Positions 21,916 to 29,438 of a DNA stretch of 36,221 bases are shown here, one piece after another. The notes under the pieces were generated by a model. The model searched no databases. It was not told the DNA's origin and saw only the letters and a program-made list of their open reading frames with translations. Each line of letters opens with the position of its first letter. Position 1 is the stretch's first letter. A program made the position numbers and the translations under genes. Source of the stretch: an uncultured Collinsella sp. Its GTDB lineage: Bacteria; Actinomycetota; Coriobacteriia; Coriobacteriales; Coriobacteriaceae. The stretch spans positions 1 through 36,221 of the forward strand of contig CAAESW010000057.1 of assembly GCA_900758845.1 (NCBI GenBank). Direction: 5' to 3'.

Positions 21916-24132
21916 TTACTTGTCGGTGCCCAGCTTGTGCGGCTTGAGAGCGAGCGCATTGACGAGTGCGTCGGTGGCAGACTTGACGGCTGCCGGCTGC
22001 GGATCGTTGACGTGATCCTCGGGATGCACGGGCAGGTCCTTCTTGACGGCATCGTGGATCAAGTTGAGGTACTCAGTCACGCCAGTGGTCGATAGGTGCG
22101 TGCCATCGCCATCGAACAGGTCGTTGCGGTTGGCGCTGTATCCGTACCAGTCGATAACGCGCACGTTCTTGTAGCGCGTAACGGCGTTAGCGATGGCCTG
22201 GTTGGTAGAGCCAACCCACGGCTGCGGACTGCGCGTGTTCACAAACACCACAATACGCTTATCTCCTGCATCGGCCATGATGGCGTCGATTTGGTCGTCG
22301 GTTACCAAGCCGTTGGTGCCCAGCGCAAAGACCACGATCTTGCCGGCAAGGTTCTGTTGAAGATAGCCCTCAAATGTCGCACGGCCCGCATCGAACTGGC
22401 GGCCCTTTTCGGCATCGATATGGCTGTGCGGGAACACGCCGTCAAAGGAATCAACGGCGCGCAGCGACACGGAGTCACCGATCATCAACAGGTCGTAGGA
22501 GCCGTCGGGGAAGCCGTCGTTGTCCTTGTCGGTGTCGTCGGCCGCCTGCTGGTCGGTGGGTGCGGCGTTCTTGGCTTCCTTGTTCAGAACTTCGGCGCCC
22601 TCGCCGCTCAGCGCAGACGTCTCGGGCACAAAGATCAGGCCGCCCAGTGCAACGACCAACACGACAGCGCAGGCTGCACAGGCAGGGACGTGCGCGCGCA
22701 CCCAGTTGGCGGGCGTGGCGGTGCCGTCGCGGAACTCGGATACGGTGCGCCCAAAGGCGCCCTTTCTAAACGGCGTCTCGATAAAGCGATATGAGCATTC
22801 GGCCACGGCGACCACCAACAGCACCTGCAAAATGTACTGCCACCACGGTGTATCGTTGATGTTGGCGACCGGGTTCATGAGCAACAGCAGGGGATAGTGC
22901 CACAGGTAGATGCTGTACGAGCGCTTGCCAACCCATACGAGCGGCTCGGCGGACAGCGCGCGGGCAACCATTCCCTGGGGCTGCACGCAGGCCGCGATGA
23001 CCATGAGTGTGAGGATCGAGCACAGCAGCGTGCCTCCGCGATACTGGAACGCGGTGTAGCCGTTGGTGAGCGCGACCATGGCGGCAAGGCCAACCAGACC
23101 CACGAGGCCCAACACATCGATGGATGCGGGCGAGGACCAAAAGCGCACGAGGGCGCTCGGCTGTGCCGGGCCGGTCTCGGCTGATTCGTCGGCCTTCTCG
23201 CCAGGCTTGCCCTCGGCGTTCTTGCCGTGCTTGGCGGCGCCGGCCAGGCGATTGAGCCCCAAACGACGAGCGAGACGCACCGGCGCCAGGTCGCGATCGG
23301 GGATAAAGGCCATCCAGGCACCCAGCAGCAGCGAGAACACGCGGGTGTCGGTGCCGTAGTACACGCGGCTGGGGTCGGCGGCAGGGTTGTAAAGCACCAT
23401 CATGGCAAGGGCAGATACCGCGGCAAGGCCCAGAACCACGCGGCGCGTGTTGGGCTTGCTCATGTGCATGGATACCATAGCGAGCAGCAGCGGGGGCCAA
23501 ACCAGGTAGAACTGTTCCTCGATGGCGAGCGACCAAAAGTGCGTAAGCGGCGAGGGATCGCCCAGGGCGTTGAAGTACGAGACGTTTTGGGCAATCTGCC
23601 ACCAGTTGTTGAAGAACAGCAGCGACGGCAGGATATCGGGGCGCATCTTGGTGAGCATCACGTGGTTGAAGACGGTGCACAGCGCACAGGTCACCACCAC
23701 GACGGTCACCACGGCGGGGACCAGGCGACGGATGCGGCGGATCCAGAAGCTCTTGAGGTCGATGCGGCCGGTCTTAGCGACTTCGTTGAGTAGCAGGCGT
23801 GTGATCAGATAGCCCGAAAGCACAAAGAAGATCGTGACGCCGAGCAGACCGCCCTGCGCCCACGTGAGGTTGAGGTGATAGAGCACCACCGCGACGACGG
23901 CAAGCGTGCGCAGGCCGTCAAGGGCAGGGATGTAGCGGGACTTGGGGCGAGCAGGCGTCTGCTCCGCGGCGGGAGTGTTGGCGCGACCCGCGTTGTTGGC
24001 AGAAGCGCGATGGGGGCTCGCGGTGCGTCGCGGCTCGTTGGCACGGCGTTCGCTCTTCACGCGTTCGTGCGGCGCCGGCTCGTTGCCTGTGCGGCGTCGA
24101 CCGCGCGAGCCCGATTGCGAGAGTTGTTCCAT
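21916..24132 (-). CDS. OatA-like acyltransferase with SGNH domain
   Basis: A 738-residue membrane protein. A basic, proline/alanine-rich cytoplasmic N terminus (about 1-65) leads into an acyltransferase-3 domain of about ten helices (66-455), with RYIPALDGLRTLAVVAVVLYH (H86) and HFWSLAIEEQFYLVWP (198-213). One more helix (about 484-502) leads to an extracytoplasmic SGNH esterase/transferase domain: S554 in IGDS, GTN 605-607, DGTH 676-679. Before it sits DTDKDNDGFPDG, a calcium-loop-like acidic stretch. The plan is that of OatA peptidoglycan O-acetyltransferases and related modifiers of cell-wall glycans, where the membrane domain passes acetyl groups to the SGNH domain. The exact acceptor is unknown. 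A charged loop (about 300-325) interrupts the membrane domain. The ATG at 24132 has a weak GGATGA upstream. Confidence 0.9.
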   Translation of the reverse strand: MEQLSQSGSRGRRRTGNEPAPHERVKSERRANEPRRTASPHRASANNAGRANTPAAEQTPARPKSRYIPALDGLRTLAVVAVVLYHLNLTWAQGGLLGVTIFFVLSGYLITRLLLNEVAKTGRIDLKSFWIRRIRRLVPAVVTVVVVTCALCTVFNHVMLTKMRPDILPSLLFFNNWWQIAQNVSYFNALGDPSPLTHFWSLAIEEQFYLVWPPLLLAMVSMHMSKPNTRRVVLGLAAVSALAMMVLYNPAADPSRVYYGTDTRVFSLLLGAWMAFIPDRDLAPVRLARRLGLNRLAGAAKHGKNAEGKPGEKADESAETGPAQPSALVRFWSSPASIDVLGLVGLVGLAAMVALTNGYTAFQYRGGTLLCSILTLMVIAACVQPQGMVARALSAEPLVWVGKRSYSIYLWHYPLLLLMNPVANINDTPWWQYILQVLLVVAVAECSYRFIETPFRKGAFGRTVSEFRDGTATPANWVRAHVPACAACAVVLVVALGGLIFVPETSALSGEGAEVLNKEAKNAAPTDQQAADDTDKDNDGFPDGSYDLLMIGDSVSLRAVDSFDGVFPHSHIDAEKGRQFDAGRATFEGYLQQNLAGKIVVFALGTNGLVTDDQIDAIMADAGDKRIVVFVNTRSPQPWVGSTNQAIANAVTRYKNVRVIDWYGYSANRNDLFDGDGTHLSTTGVTEYLNLIHDAVKKDLPVHPEDHVNDPQPAAVKSATDALVNALALKPHKLGTDK

Positions 24133-24226
24133 AAAACATCATCCAATGACGAGAATAATCAGCACGCCTTCATTGTAGCTGCCTGCTCCTGTGAATGCTT
24201 GCTGCTGGCGCAAGCTCAAGCGCGCG

Positions 24227-24255
24227 TCCACATCAAAGTGAACTAAAGTTATAGG
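24227..24255 (+). promoter_or_regulatory. Weak candidate promoter of the ribokinase operon
   Basis: TCCACA (24227-24232) and TATAGG (24250-24255) are 17 bp apart in the 187-bp gap between divergent genes. On the opposite strand TACAAT (24177-24172) may be the -10 for the acyltransferase. Both assignments are tentative. Confidence 0.3.
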
Positions 24256-24319
24256 GGGTGCGAGAGTGCACGATCGACGGCCGGCGGTGGGCATAAGGCC
24301 CGCAGATGAGGAGGTTTCC

Positions 24320-25315
24320 ATGGCAGATCGCGGCATCGTTGCGGTGTTCGGCAGCATGAACATGGACCTTTCGGTGGCGTGCGAGCGCATACCGCGTGCG
24401 GGCGAGACCGTCGGCGGCAGCGGGTTTATCACCAACGCCGGCGGCAAGGGCGCCAATCAGGCTGTAGCTGCCGCGCGTATGGGCGCGTGCACGCACATGA
24501 TCGGCGCGGTCGGTCGCGACGTGTTCGGCGCGTCGCTCGTGGTGGGGCTCCAAGACGCCGGCGTGGACTGTGACTTTGTAGTGCATCGCGATGACGTGGA
24601 GACGGGAACGGCGACCATCATTCGCTGCGAGGGCGACAACCGCATCATACTGTCACCGGGCGCCAACCATGCGCTTGCGGGCGCGGACGTTGCCTGCGCG
24701 TTGAGGCGTCTGGTGGCCCATGAGCTCGACGACGACGCCAGCGAGATTGCCCCGGCTGCCGGAAGCGTCTTTATCGCCCAGGGTGAATGTGACCTTGCGG
24801 CGACGGCCGAGGCGCTTGTTTGTGCTCACGAGCTGGGGTTCTATACGGTCTTTAATCCAGCGCCTGCCTGCGAGCTGCCTGCGGAGGTCTGGCCTGCGGT
24901 CGACCTGGTCTGCCCCAACGAGACCGAGTGCCAGGTTCTGACGGGCATTCTGCCCACGGATGATGCAAGCTGCGTCGCGGCGCTCAATGCGCTGCTCGAC
25001 AAGGGTGCCGGGGCTGCGGTCATCACGTTGGGCGGTGCCGGCTCGGTTACGCTCGGCGATGGCGGTGAGCTGCTGCGCATGCCGGCACTTTCGAGTACGG
25101 TAGTCGATACCACGGCCGCCGGCGATACGTTTATCGGCGCGTTGGCGGCGGCTCGCCTAGAGGGCCTGCCGCTCTTTGAGTGCATGGCCGCGGGCGCTCG
25201 CGCCTCGGCGGTGACGGTGTCGCGCCTGGGCGCTCAGCAATCGATTCCCACGCGCGCCGAAGTTGAGCGCGTGTTTGATTTAGACGATTTAGTACAAGAC
25301 GGAGAAGCGGAGTAG
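24320..25315 (+). CDS. rbsK: Ribokinase (PfkB family)
   Basis: A 331-residue cytoplasmic sugar kinase converting ribose and ATP to ribose 5-phosphate. The first PfkB signature is present (GSMNMDLSV 11-19; NAGGKGANQAVAAARMG from 39), as is the second (DTTAAGDTFIGAL from 263) with catalytic base D269. The NPAPA and CPNETE motifs are typical of ribokinases. The ATG at 24320 is preceded by an excellent GAGGAGG, and upstream in-frame codons add no family residues. The nucleoside hydrolase gene begins 4 bp after the stop, so ribose released from nucleosides is the likely substrate. Deoxyribokinase or another PfkB specificity cannot be excluded. Confidence 0.88.
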   Translation: MADRGIVAVFGSMNMDLSVACERIPRAGETVGGSGFITNAGGKGANQAVAAARMGACTHMIGAVGRDVFGASLVVGLQDAGVDCDFVVHRDDVETGTATIIRCEGDNRIILSPGANHALAGADVACALRRLVAHELDDDASEIAPAAGSVFIAQGECDLAATAEALVCAHELGFYTVFNPAPACELPAEVWPAVDLVCPNETECQVLTGILPTDDASCVAALNALLDKGAGAAVITLGGAGSVTLGDGGELLRMPALSSTVVDTTAAGDTFIGALAAARLEGLPLFECMAAGARASAVTVSRLGAQQSIPTRAEVERVFDLDDLVQDGEAE

Positions 25316-25319
25316 AACA

Positions 25320-26294
25320 ATGGCAATCAAGAAGCTGATCCTTGATCTGGATATGGGTGTTGACGATGCGATGGCGCTGGCCTATGCCATCGCGAGCCCC
25401 GAGGTGGAGCTCGTGGGCATCACCACGTGCTTTGGTAACGTGCGCGTCGAGCAATCGGCGCACAATTGCCTGGCGGTGCTCGATCTGCTGGGTCGCCCCG
25501 AGGTTCCGGTGTACCTGGGTGCCGACCGTCCTCTGCAGGCGACTGAGCCCTATACGCCGCCGGCGTCCACCGCGCTCATTCACGGCAAGAACGGCATCGG
25601 CGGCGCGAGCGTGCCCGCGTCGCCCTACGAGCCGGTGGGGGCGACCTCGGCCGACGGCAACGCTGCGGTCGATTATCTGATCGATGCCGCGCGCACCTAT
25701 GGTCCCGATCTGGTCTACGTGGCGACTGGCCCGCTCTCCAACCTGGCGCTCGCCCTGGAGCGCGCTGCGGCGGCGATGATGTCCATCGGCCGCGTGGTCG
25801 TGATGGGCGGCGCCCTTACCGTGCCCGGCAACGTGAGCGCGGGCGCCGAGGCCAATATGGCGAGCGACCCCGAGGCAGCCGACGCGGTGCTGCGCTCGGG
25901 CCGTAAGCTCACCATGGTGGGTCTGGACGTGACGCATCGCGTGGTGCTCACACGCCGCGACATTGCCGGCTGGACGGGCTCGGGCACCATGGCGGGCTGT
26001 GCATTTGCGAGCATGGTCGAGCACTACATTGGCTCGTACGAGATGAACGCACCCTACCTGGGTGGTTGTGCGCTGCACGATCCGCTGGCCGTTGCCGTGG
26101 CGATCGACCCCACGCTCGTAGGTGCGCTCGGCTGCAACCTGCGTGTTGATCTGCTGGGCGAGTACCGCGGTCGCACCATCTGCGATGAGCGCCGCCTGTC
26201 CGATCCGGACAAGAGCACGCTTGTGGCACTGACCGTGGATGCTCCGCGCTTCCTGTCCGAGTTCAAGACGCGTATGGCCCGCGTCCTGGGCTAA
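25320..26294 (+). CDS. Inosine-uridine-type nucleoside hydrolase
   Basis: A 324-residue cytoplasmic enzyme cleaving the N-glycosidic bond of ribonucleosides to base and ribose. The Ca2+-binding signature is D9-L-D11-M-G-V-D15-D16 (usually DxDPGxDD; Pro replaced by Met). Later motifs are VATGPLSNLALAL, GGALTVPGNVSAGAEANMASDPEAA, DVTHRVVL and LHDPLAVAVAI, all in the family order. GGAG overlaps the ribokinase stop and serves the ATG at 25320. With ribokinase it forms a compact nucleoside-salvage operon. Base specificity (IunH/RihA/B/C) is not clear from the sequence. Confidence 0.9.
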   Translation: MAIKKLILDLDMGVDDAMALAYAIASPEVELVGITTCFGNVRVEQSAHNCLAVLDLLGRPEVPVYLGADRPLQATEPYTPPASTALIHGKNGIGGASVPASPYEPVGATSADGNAAVDYLIDAARTYGPDLVYVATGPLSNLALALERAAAAMMSIGRVVVMGGALTVPGNVSAGAEANMASDPEAADAVLRSGRKLTMVGLDVTHRVVLTRRDIAGWTGSGTMAGCAFASMVEHYIGSYEMNAPYLGGCALHDPLAVAVAIDPTLVGALGCNLRVDLLGEYRGRTICDERRLSDPDKSTLVALTVDAPRFLSEFKTRMARVLG

Positions 26295-26302
26295 GTTGTC
26301 TT

Positions 26303-26374
26303 TTTGGGACGGGGCTTTTTTGACTGTTATGATTGGTGCGACCATTCGAACCAGCTAAAAGAGCCCGTCCCAAA
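26303..26374 (+). promoter_or_regulatory. Inverted repeat enclosing a luxS promoter
   Basis: TTTGGGACGGG (26303-26313) is complementary to CCCGTCCCAAA (26364-26374), with a T6 run after the left arm (26316-26321) and AAAAGAG before the right. Left arm plus T-run may help terminate the nucleoside operon. Within the loop lies TATGAT (26328-26333) with TTGGGA (26304-26309) 18 bp upstream, a plausible promoter for luxS. The right arm would be in the luxS leader. Confidence 0.45.
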
Positions 26375-26396
26375 TTGACTACCGAGAGGATCTGCC

Positions 26397-26885
26397 ATGG
26401 AGCGCATTGCGAGCTTTTCCGTTGACCATCTGTTGCTTGAGCCCGGCGTGTATGTGAGCCGCATCGACCGCGATCCGGCGACCGGGGCCGCCGTCACCAC
26501 CTTTGACCTGCGCCTGACCACGCCCAACAAGGAGCCGGTCATGAACACGGCCGAGTGCCACACCATCGAGCACCTGGGCGCGACGTTCCTTCGCAATCAT
26601 GCCGAGTGGTCGGGCCGCATTGTCTACTTTGGCCCCATGGGCTGCCGCACGGGCTTTTACCTCGTCGTATTTGGCGAGGTGACGAGCGAGGAGATCCTGC
26701 CGCTCGTGCGTGAGCTGTTCGAGTTTGTCGCCGACTTTGAGGGCGATGTCCCCGGTGCCGCTCCCGAGGAGTGCGGCAACTACCTGGACCAGAACCTTCC
26801 CATGGCCAACTGGCTTGCGCGCCGCTACCTCGACCGCGACCTGGCCGATATCGACGAGAAGCACCTGCACTATCAGCAGGCATAA
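26397..26885 (+). CDS. luxS: S-ribosylhomocysteine lyase LuxS
   Basis: A 162-residue metalloenzyme that splits S-ribosylhomocysteine to homocysteine and DPD, the AI-2 precursor. All key residues are seen: metal ligands H55 and H59 in H-T-I-E-H with E58 as catalytic acid/base, C126 as third ligand in ECGNYLDQNLPMA, and catalytic C83 in GPMGCRTGFY. The N terminus (FSVDHLLLEPGVYVSR) matches the family and the length is normal. GAGAGGA lies six bases before the ATG. The gene stands alone with its own promoter and terminator; no pfs or methionine-cycle gene is adjacent. It serves methyl-cycle recycling and possibly AI-2 signalling. Confidence 0.96.
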   Translation: MERIASFSVDHLLLEPGVYVSRIDRDPATGAAVTTFDLRLTTPNKEPVMNTAECHTIEHLGATFLRNHAEWSGRIVYFGPMGCRTGFYLVVFGEVTSEEILPLVRELFEFVADFEGDVPGAAPEECGNYLDQNLPMANWLARRYLDRDLADIDEKHLHYQQA

Positions 26886-26914
26886 GGGCTTTATCGTCCA
26901 AAACGCGCGCATTG

Positions 26915-26945
26915 GGCGCCTTCGCTTATGCGGGGGCGCCTTTTT
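26915..26945 (+). terminator. Intrinsic terminator of luxS
   Basis: GGCGCCTTCGC (26915-26925) pairs with GCGGGGGCGCC (26930-26940) with two T-G wobbles around a TTAT loop, followed by TTTTT (26941-26945). Confidence 0.9.
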
Positions 26946-26986
26946 GTTGATTGGTCGGGGCGAGCGTTCAAAATCGCTCATGTTTG

Positions 26987-27020
26987 TTCTAGAATGTTCG
27001 TATAGTCACATTTACGAACA
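26987..27020 (+). promoter_or_regulatory. Promoter with operator-like inverted repeats before the DUF4867 gene
   Basis: A -10-like TATAGT (27001-27006) lies between TGTTCGT (26995-27001) and its complement ACGAACA (27014-27020). Just upstream is the 8-bp palindrome TTCTAGAA (26987-26994). Repeated TGTTC half-sites flanking the -10 suggest a repressor operator. No regulator is encoded next to it. Confidence 0.45.
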
Positions 27021-27029
27021 GGAGTGAAC

Positions 27030-27674
27030 ATGCATATCTACTCTGTCAACGATCCCGAGTTCAAATCCTATGGCAACGTTTGGGATAACGTTTCGTCCGA
27101 GCTCACGTCGCCCGTGCTCGAGGCGCTCTCTGCCACGCCCATTCCCGAGGGCAGCAAGTACGTAGCAAGCGCGCCGGAGCTCGAGGACGTCAAGGATGCC
27201 GACAAGCTTGGCTTTCTCATGTTTGGTGGCCGTCCCTTCCAGCTCGGCTGGTGCAATGGCCACAACACGCAGCTCAACTGCCTGGAGTATCACCGCGCCA
27301 GCGAGTTCAACCTGGGCGCGCGCGACTTTATCCTGCTCGTGGCGCATCGCTGGGAGATCGAGGACGGTAAGCTCGACACCGCGTGCGTCAAGGCGTTCCG
27401 CGTGCCGGCGGGTACGGTCGTCGAAGTCTTCAACACCACGCTCCACTACACGCCCTGCATGGTCGATGACGGCGGCTTCCAGGTGATGGTGGCGCTGCCG
27501 GCGGGCACCAACGGCCCGCGCCCCGAGGCTGCATCCGACATGCCTGCTGCCGGCGACAGCTACTGCTACTGGAAGGCCGACAAGTGGGTCCTCTGCCACG
27601 CCGACAGCCCCAAGGCAGCCGAAGGCGGCTACGTAGGCCTCATCGGCAAGAACCTCGACATCACCGTGGACTAG
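27030..27674 (+). CDS. DUF4867 cupin-like protein
   Basis: A 214-residue cytoplasmic protein that I recognise from memory as DUF4867: N-terminal MHIYSVNDPEFKSYGNV, central CNGHNTQLNCLEYHRASEFNLG and VPAGTVVEVFNTTLHYTPC, and C-terminal YVGLIGKNLDI. The H-N-x-Q-L-N-x-L-E-Y-H cluster and a later H in TTLHYTPC look like cupin metal ligands, related in style to ureidoglycolate lyase-type cupins. No reaction is established. ATG 27030 is chosen since AGGAG lies five bases upstream; the in-frame GTG at 27024 overlaps that site. The last 54 bases are part of a direct repeat whose second copy sits past the ATPase gene at 29044. Confidence 0.8.
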   Translation: MHIYSVNDPEFKSYGNVWDNVSSELTSPVLEALSATPIPEGSKYVASAPELEDVKDADKLGFLMFGGRPFQLGWCNGHNTQLNCLEYHRASEFNLGARDFILLVAHRWEIEDGKLDTACVKAFRVPAGTVVEVFNTTLHYTPCMVDDGGFQVMVALPAGTNGPRPEAASDMPAAGDSYCYWKADKWVLCHADSPKAAEGGYVGLIGKNLDITVD

Positions 27675-27856
27675 AATCTTCCGTCTCGATCTGTAACATC
27701 TAGCGGGCTAAATCGTCTCTACCTGTTACAGATTTAGACAAACTGCAGGGGACAGACCGAACAATCTCGATCTGTAACACCAGGCCCGGTTTTGACGGCC
27801 TACCTGTTACAGATCGAGACAAACGGGCCCAAACCACCACAAAGGTGCCTGTCCCC
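27621..27856. repeat. Direct repeat, left copy, with two UCUGUAACA hairpins
   Basis: This segment holds the last 54 bases of the DUF4867 gene and its 3' flank. It is about 90% identical by hand alignment to 29044-29277. It contains two hairpins of the same design: 27683-27698 with 27724-27739 (two mismatches), and TCTCGATCTGTAACA 27765-27779 with 27805-27819 (15 bp perfect). GGGGACAG (27748-27755) and CTGTCCCC (27849-27856) frame the second. No gene lies in the non-coding part. Confidence 0.9.
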
Positions 27857-27870
27857 ATTGCGGTGGCTGC

Positions 27871-28977
27871 CTAGAGTTGGCTGCGCAGATAGTCAGCCAT
27901 ATATGGAACGGCGAAACGCACGTAACCGCGGCGCGCCTGTTCGATTACGCCGGCGTCGATGAGGCGCCGGCGATACTTTTGCGCATAGTCGGGTGTGACT
28001 GACATACGTTTCGCTACATCGGAAATGCGCGAAACGGCGTCTTCGTCATCAGTCATTGCGTCGAGAAACGCGACGTCTTGGTCCGATAGCGCGGCGAGCG
28101 TCGTTTCACAAACATCGTTTTCGAAATCGGCTTTTGACGCTTCGATAGCTCCGTCGACTTGCTCTGGCGTTACGTGTTCTCCTGTCTTGCAGCGATTGCC
28201 GATGTTATAGCCGATGAGCTGCAGCATATAGGGCGAGCCTTGGGTTGCGCGAGCGGCACGGAGGCGAAGATCGCCTGGAATATCAAGGTCGAGCTCTTCG
28301 AAAGCCCGCTGATAATAGGCATCGACATCTCCGACTGAAAGCGGTTCGAGCGTGACCTTGCGAGCGCGGTTGAGAAATGTCAGCACGCGGTCATTGAGCG
28401 TTGCACAGACGGCTCCCGGGAGACCTGCCATAACAAGCGCGACGTTGAGTCCCTCACCGACCAGCTCTTGATAGGCGGTGACGAGCTGTCTAATCTCAGG
28501 TGAATTAGCTTGGAGCTCATCGATAAGGATGAGGATGCCGTGCCCCTGCTCGGTCAGCTTGCGCGCCAGCTGCGTGAGTTTGAACTGGAAACTCTTGGTC
28601 TCCTGCACATCGCGTGTGAACTCGAGACCGGCTGAGAAGCCGAAGACGCTCAAGCTACCGCCAGAAAGTTTGGGGAGATGACGCTTGCTGACATAAGGCT
28701 CGCCTGCTTCTTGGATTTTTTCAACAATGCGCTCAAGCATATCTTCGGAGGCTACGGTGGGTGTGGCGACAACAAAACCGAGCTTGCGTGCGCGGTCGGC
28801 AAGTTCCCACAGAAGAACCGTCTTGCCGCTGCCTCGCTGGCCGAGCATGAGCATGGCTCGGTCTCGATTGCCCGGCTCCTGCTCAAGACCGGAGATGAAT
28901 GTCGAAATCACGTTCCCGCGACCCACCAGATAGGACGGGCGATTTCCAAATGAGGGGGAGAAGATGGTTTCAGTCAT
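27871..28977 (-). CDS. AAA ATPase with C-terminal winged helix (AAA_16/ORC-like)
   Basis: A 368-residue ATPase. Walker A is GQRGSGKT (46-53), Walker B ILILIDELQ (D153-E154), and a sensor-like strand is VALVMAGLP. A helical lid region (about 215-265, RATQGSPYMLQLIGYNIG) and a C-terminal winged-helix-like segment (about 290-365, DAVSRISDVAKRMSV, YRRRLIDAGVI) follow. The order resembles the Orc1/Cdc6-like or STAND-type AAA_16 ATPases that occur as single genes in actinobacteria; function unknown. AGGAGACTT precedes the ATG at 28977. The gene runs opposite to its neighbours, looks more AT-rich, and is bracketed by direct repeats, suggesting later insertion. Confidence 0.82.
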   Translation of the reverse strand: MTETIFSPSFGNRPSYLVGRGNVISTFISGLEQEPGNRDRAMLMLGQRGSGKTVLLWELADRARKLGFVVATPTVASEDMLERIVEKIQEAGEPYVSKRHLPKLSGGSLSVFGFSAGLEFTRDVQETKSFQFKLTQLARKLTEQGHGILILIDELQANSPEIRQLVTAYQELVGEGLNVALVMAGLPGAVCATLNDRVLTFLNRARKVTLEPLSVGDVDAYYQRAFEELDLDIPGDLRLRAARATQGSPYMLQLIGYNIGNRCKTGEHVTPEQVDGAIEASKADFENDVCETTLAALSDQDVAFLDAMTDDEDAVSRISDVAKRMSVTPDYAQKYRRRLIDAGVIEQARRGYVRFAVPYMADYLRSQL

Positions 28978-28980
28978 AAG

Positions 28981-29029
28981 TCTCCTTTCCTTTTTTTCCT
29001 ATTTTTTCCTTTCTTTCCTATTCAGTCAA
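28981..29029 (-). promoter_or_regulatory. Promoter and polypurine leader of the ATPase gene
   Basis: On the minus strand TTGACT (29029-29024) and AAAAAT (29006-29001) are 17 bp apart. The stretch from about 29019 to the ATG is nearly all purine and repeats AGGAAA-type blocks about five times before the true ribosome binding site AGGAG. Several could act as alternative ribosome docking sites. The repeat is prone to slippage. Confidence 0.5.
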
Positions 29030-29043
29030 ATGAATTGCTGAGC

Positions 29044-29096
29044 GAAGGCGGTTACGTAGGCCTCGTCGGCAAAACCTCGGCATCACCTGCGACTAG
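29044..29096 (+). pseudogene. Fossil of the DUF4867 3' end
   Basis: These 53 bases match the last 54 bases of the DUF4867 gene (27621-27674) through the TAG stop, with a one-base deletion near 29074 that shifts the frame and several substitutions. The in-frame part still reads EGGYVGLVGK. No upstream part of the gene is present; the sequence before it is the ATPase promoter. It marks a duplication or insertion event. Confidence 0.8.
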
Positions 29097-29277
29097 AATC
29101 TTCTGTCTCGGTCTGTAACATCTAGCGGGCTAAATCGTCTCTACCTGTTACAGATTTAGACAAACTGCAGAAGCTGACCGAACAATCTCGATCTGTAACA
29201 TCAGGCCCGGTTTTGGCTGCCTACCTGTTACAGATCGAGACAAACCGCCCCCAACCGCCACAAAGGTGCCTGTCCCC
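29044..29277. repeat. Direct repeat, right copy
   Basis: This copy is colinear with 27621-27856, including both hairpins (29105-29120 with 29146-29161; 29186-29200 with 29226-29240) and the terminal CTGTCCCC. The GGGGACAG partner has mutated (GAAGCTGA). The two copies bracket the ATPase gene. Confidence 0.9.
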
Positions 29278-29373
29278 TTTGTGGTGATTGGCAGGCGGGT
29301 ATCAAAAAGTGTCAGACGGGGCGGCTGTCGAGCACCTGCGTGCGAAAAGAAGTATCGGCCTACGTCGTTGCCG

Positions 29374-29402
29374 TTGAGCGACGCGTTGTTTGTAGGGATA
29401 CT
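29374..29402 (+). promoter_or_regulatory. Candidate promoter of the GH1 gene
   Basis: TTGAGC (29374-29379) and GATACT (29397-29402) are separated by 17 bp, 36 bp before the ATG. Each hexamer matches four of six consensus bases. No BglG/LicT antiterminator target is recognisable. Confidence 0.4.
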
Positions 29403-29438
29403 GAAACCACGACAAACAGCGTGCGAAAGGATTGATGC

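Noticed and set aside
27683..29240. CRISPR array, because of the repeated UCUGUAACA units
   Set aside because: There are only two units per block, each a palindrome with differing loops; there are no uniform spacers and no cas genes.
29374..29438. BglG/LicT antiterminator target before the GH1 gene
   Set aside because: GGGATACTG is present, but the rest of the RAT consensus and an overlapping terminator are absent.
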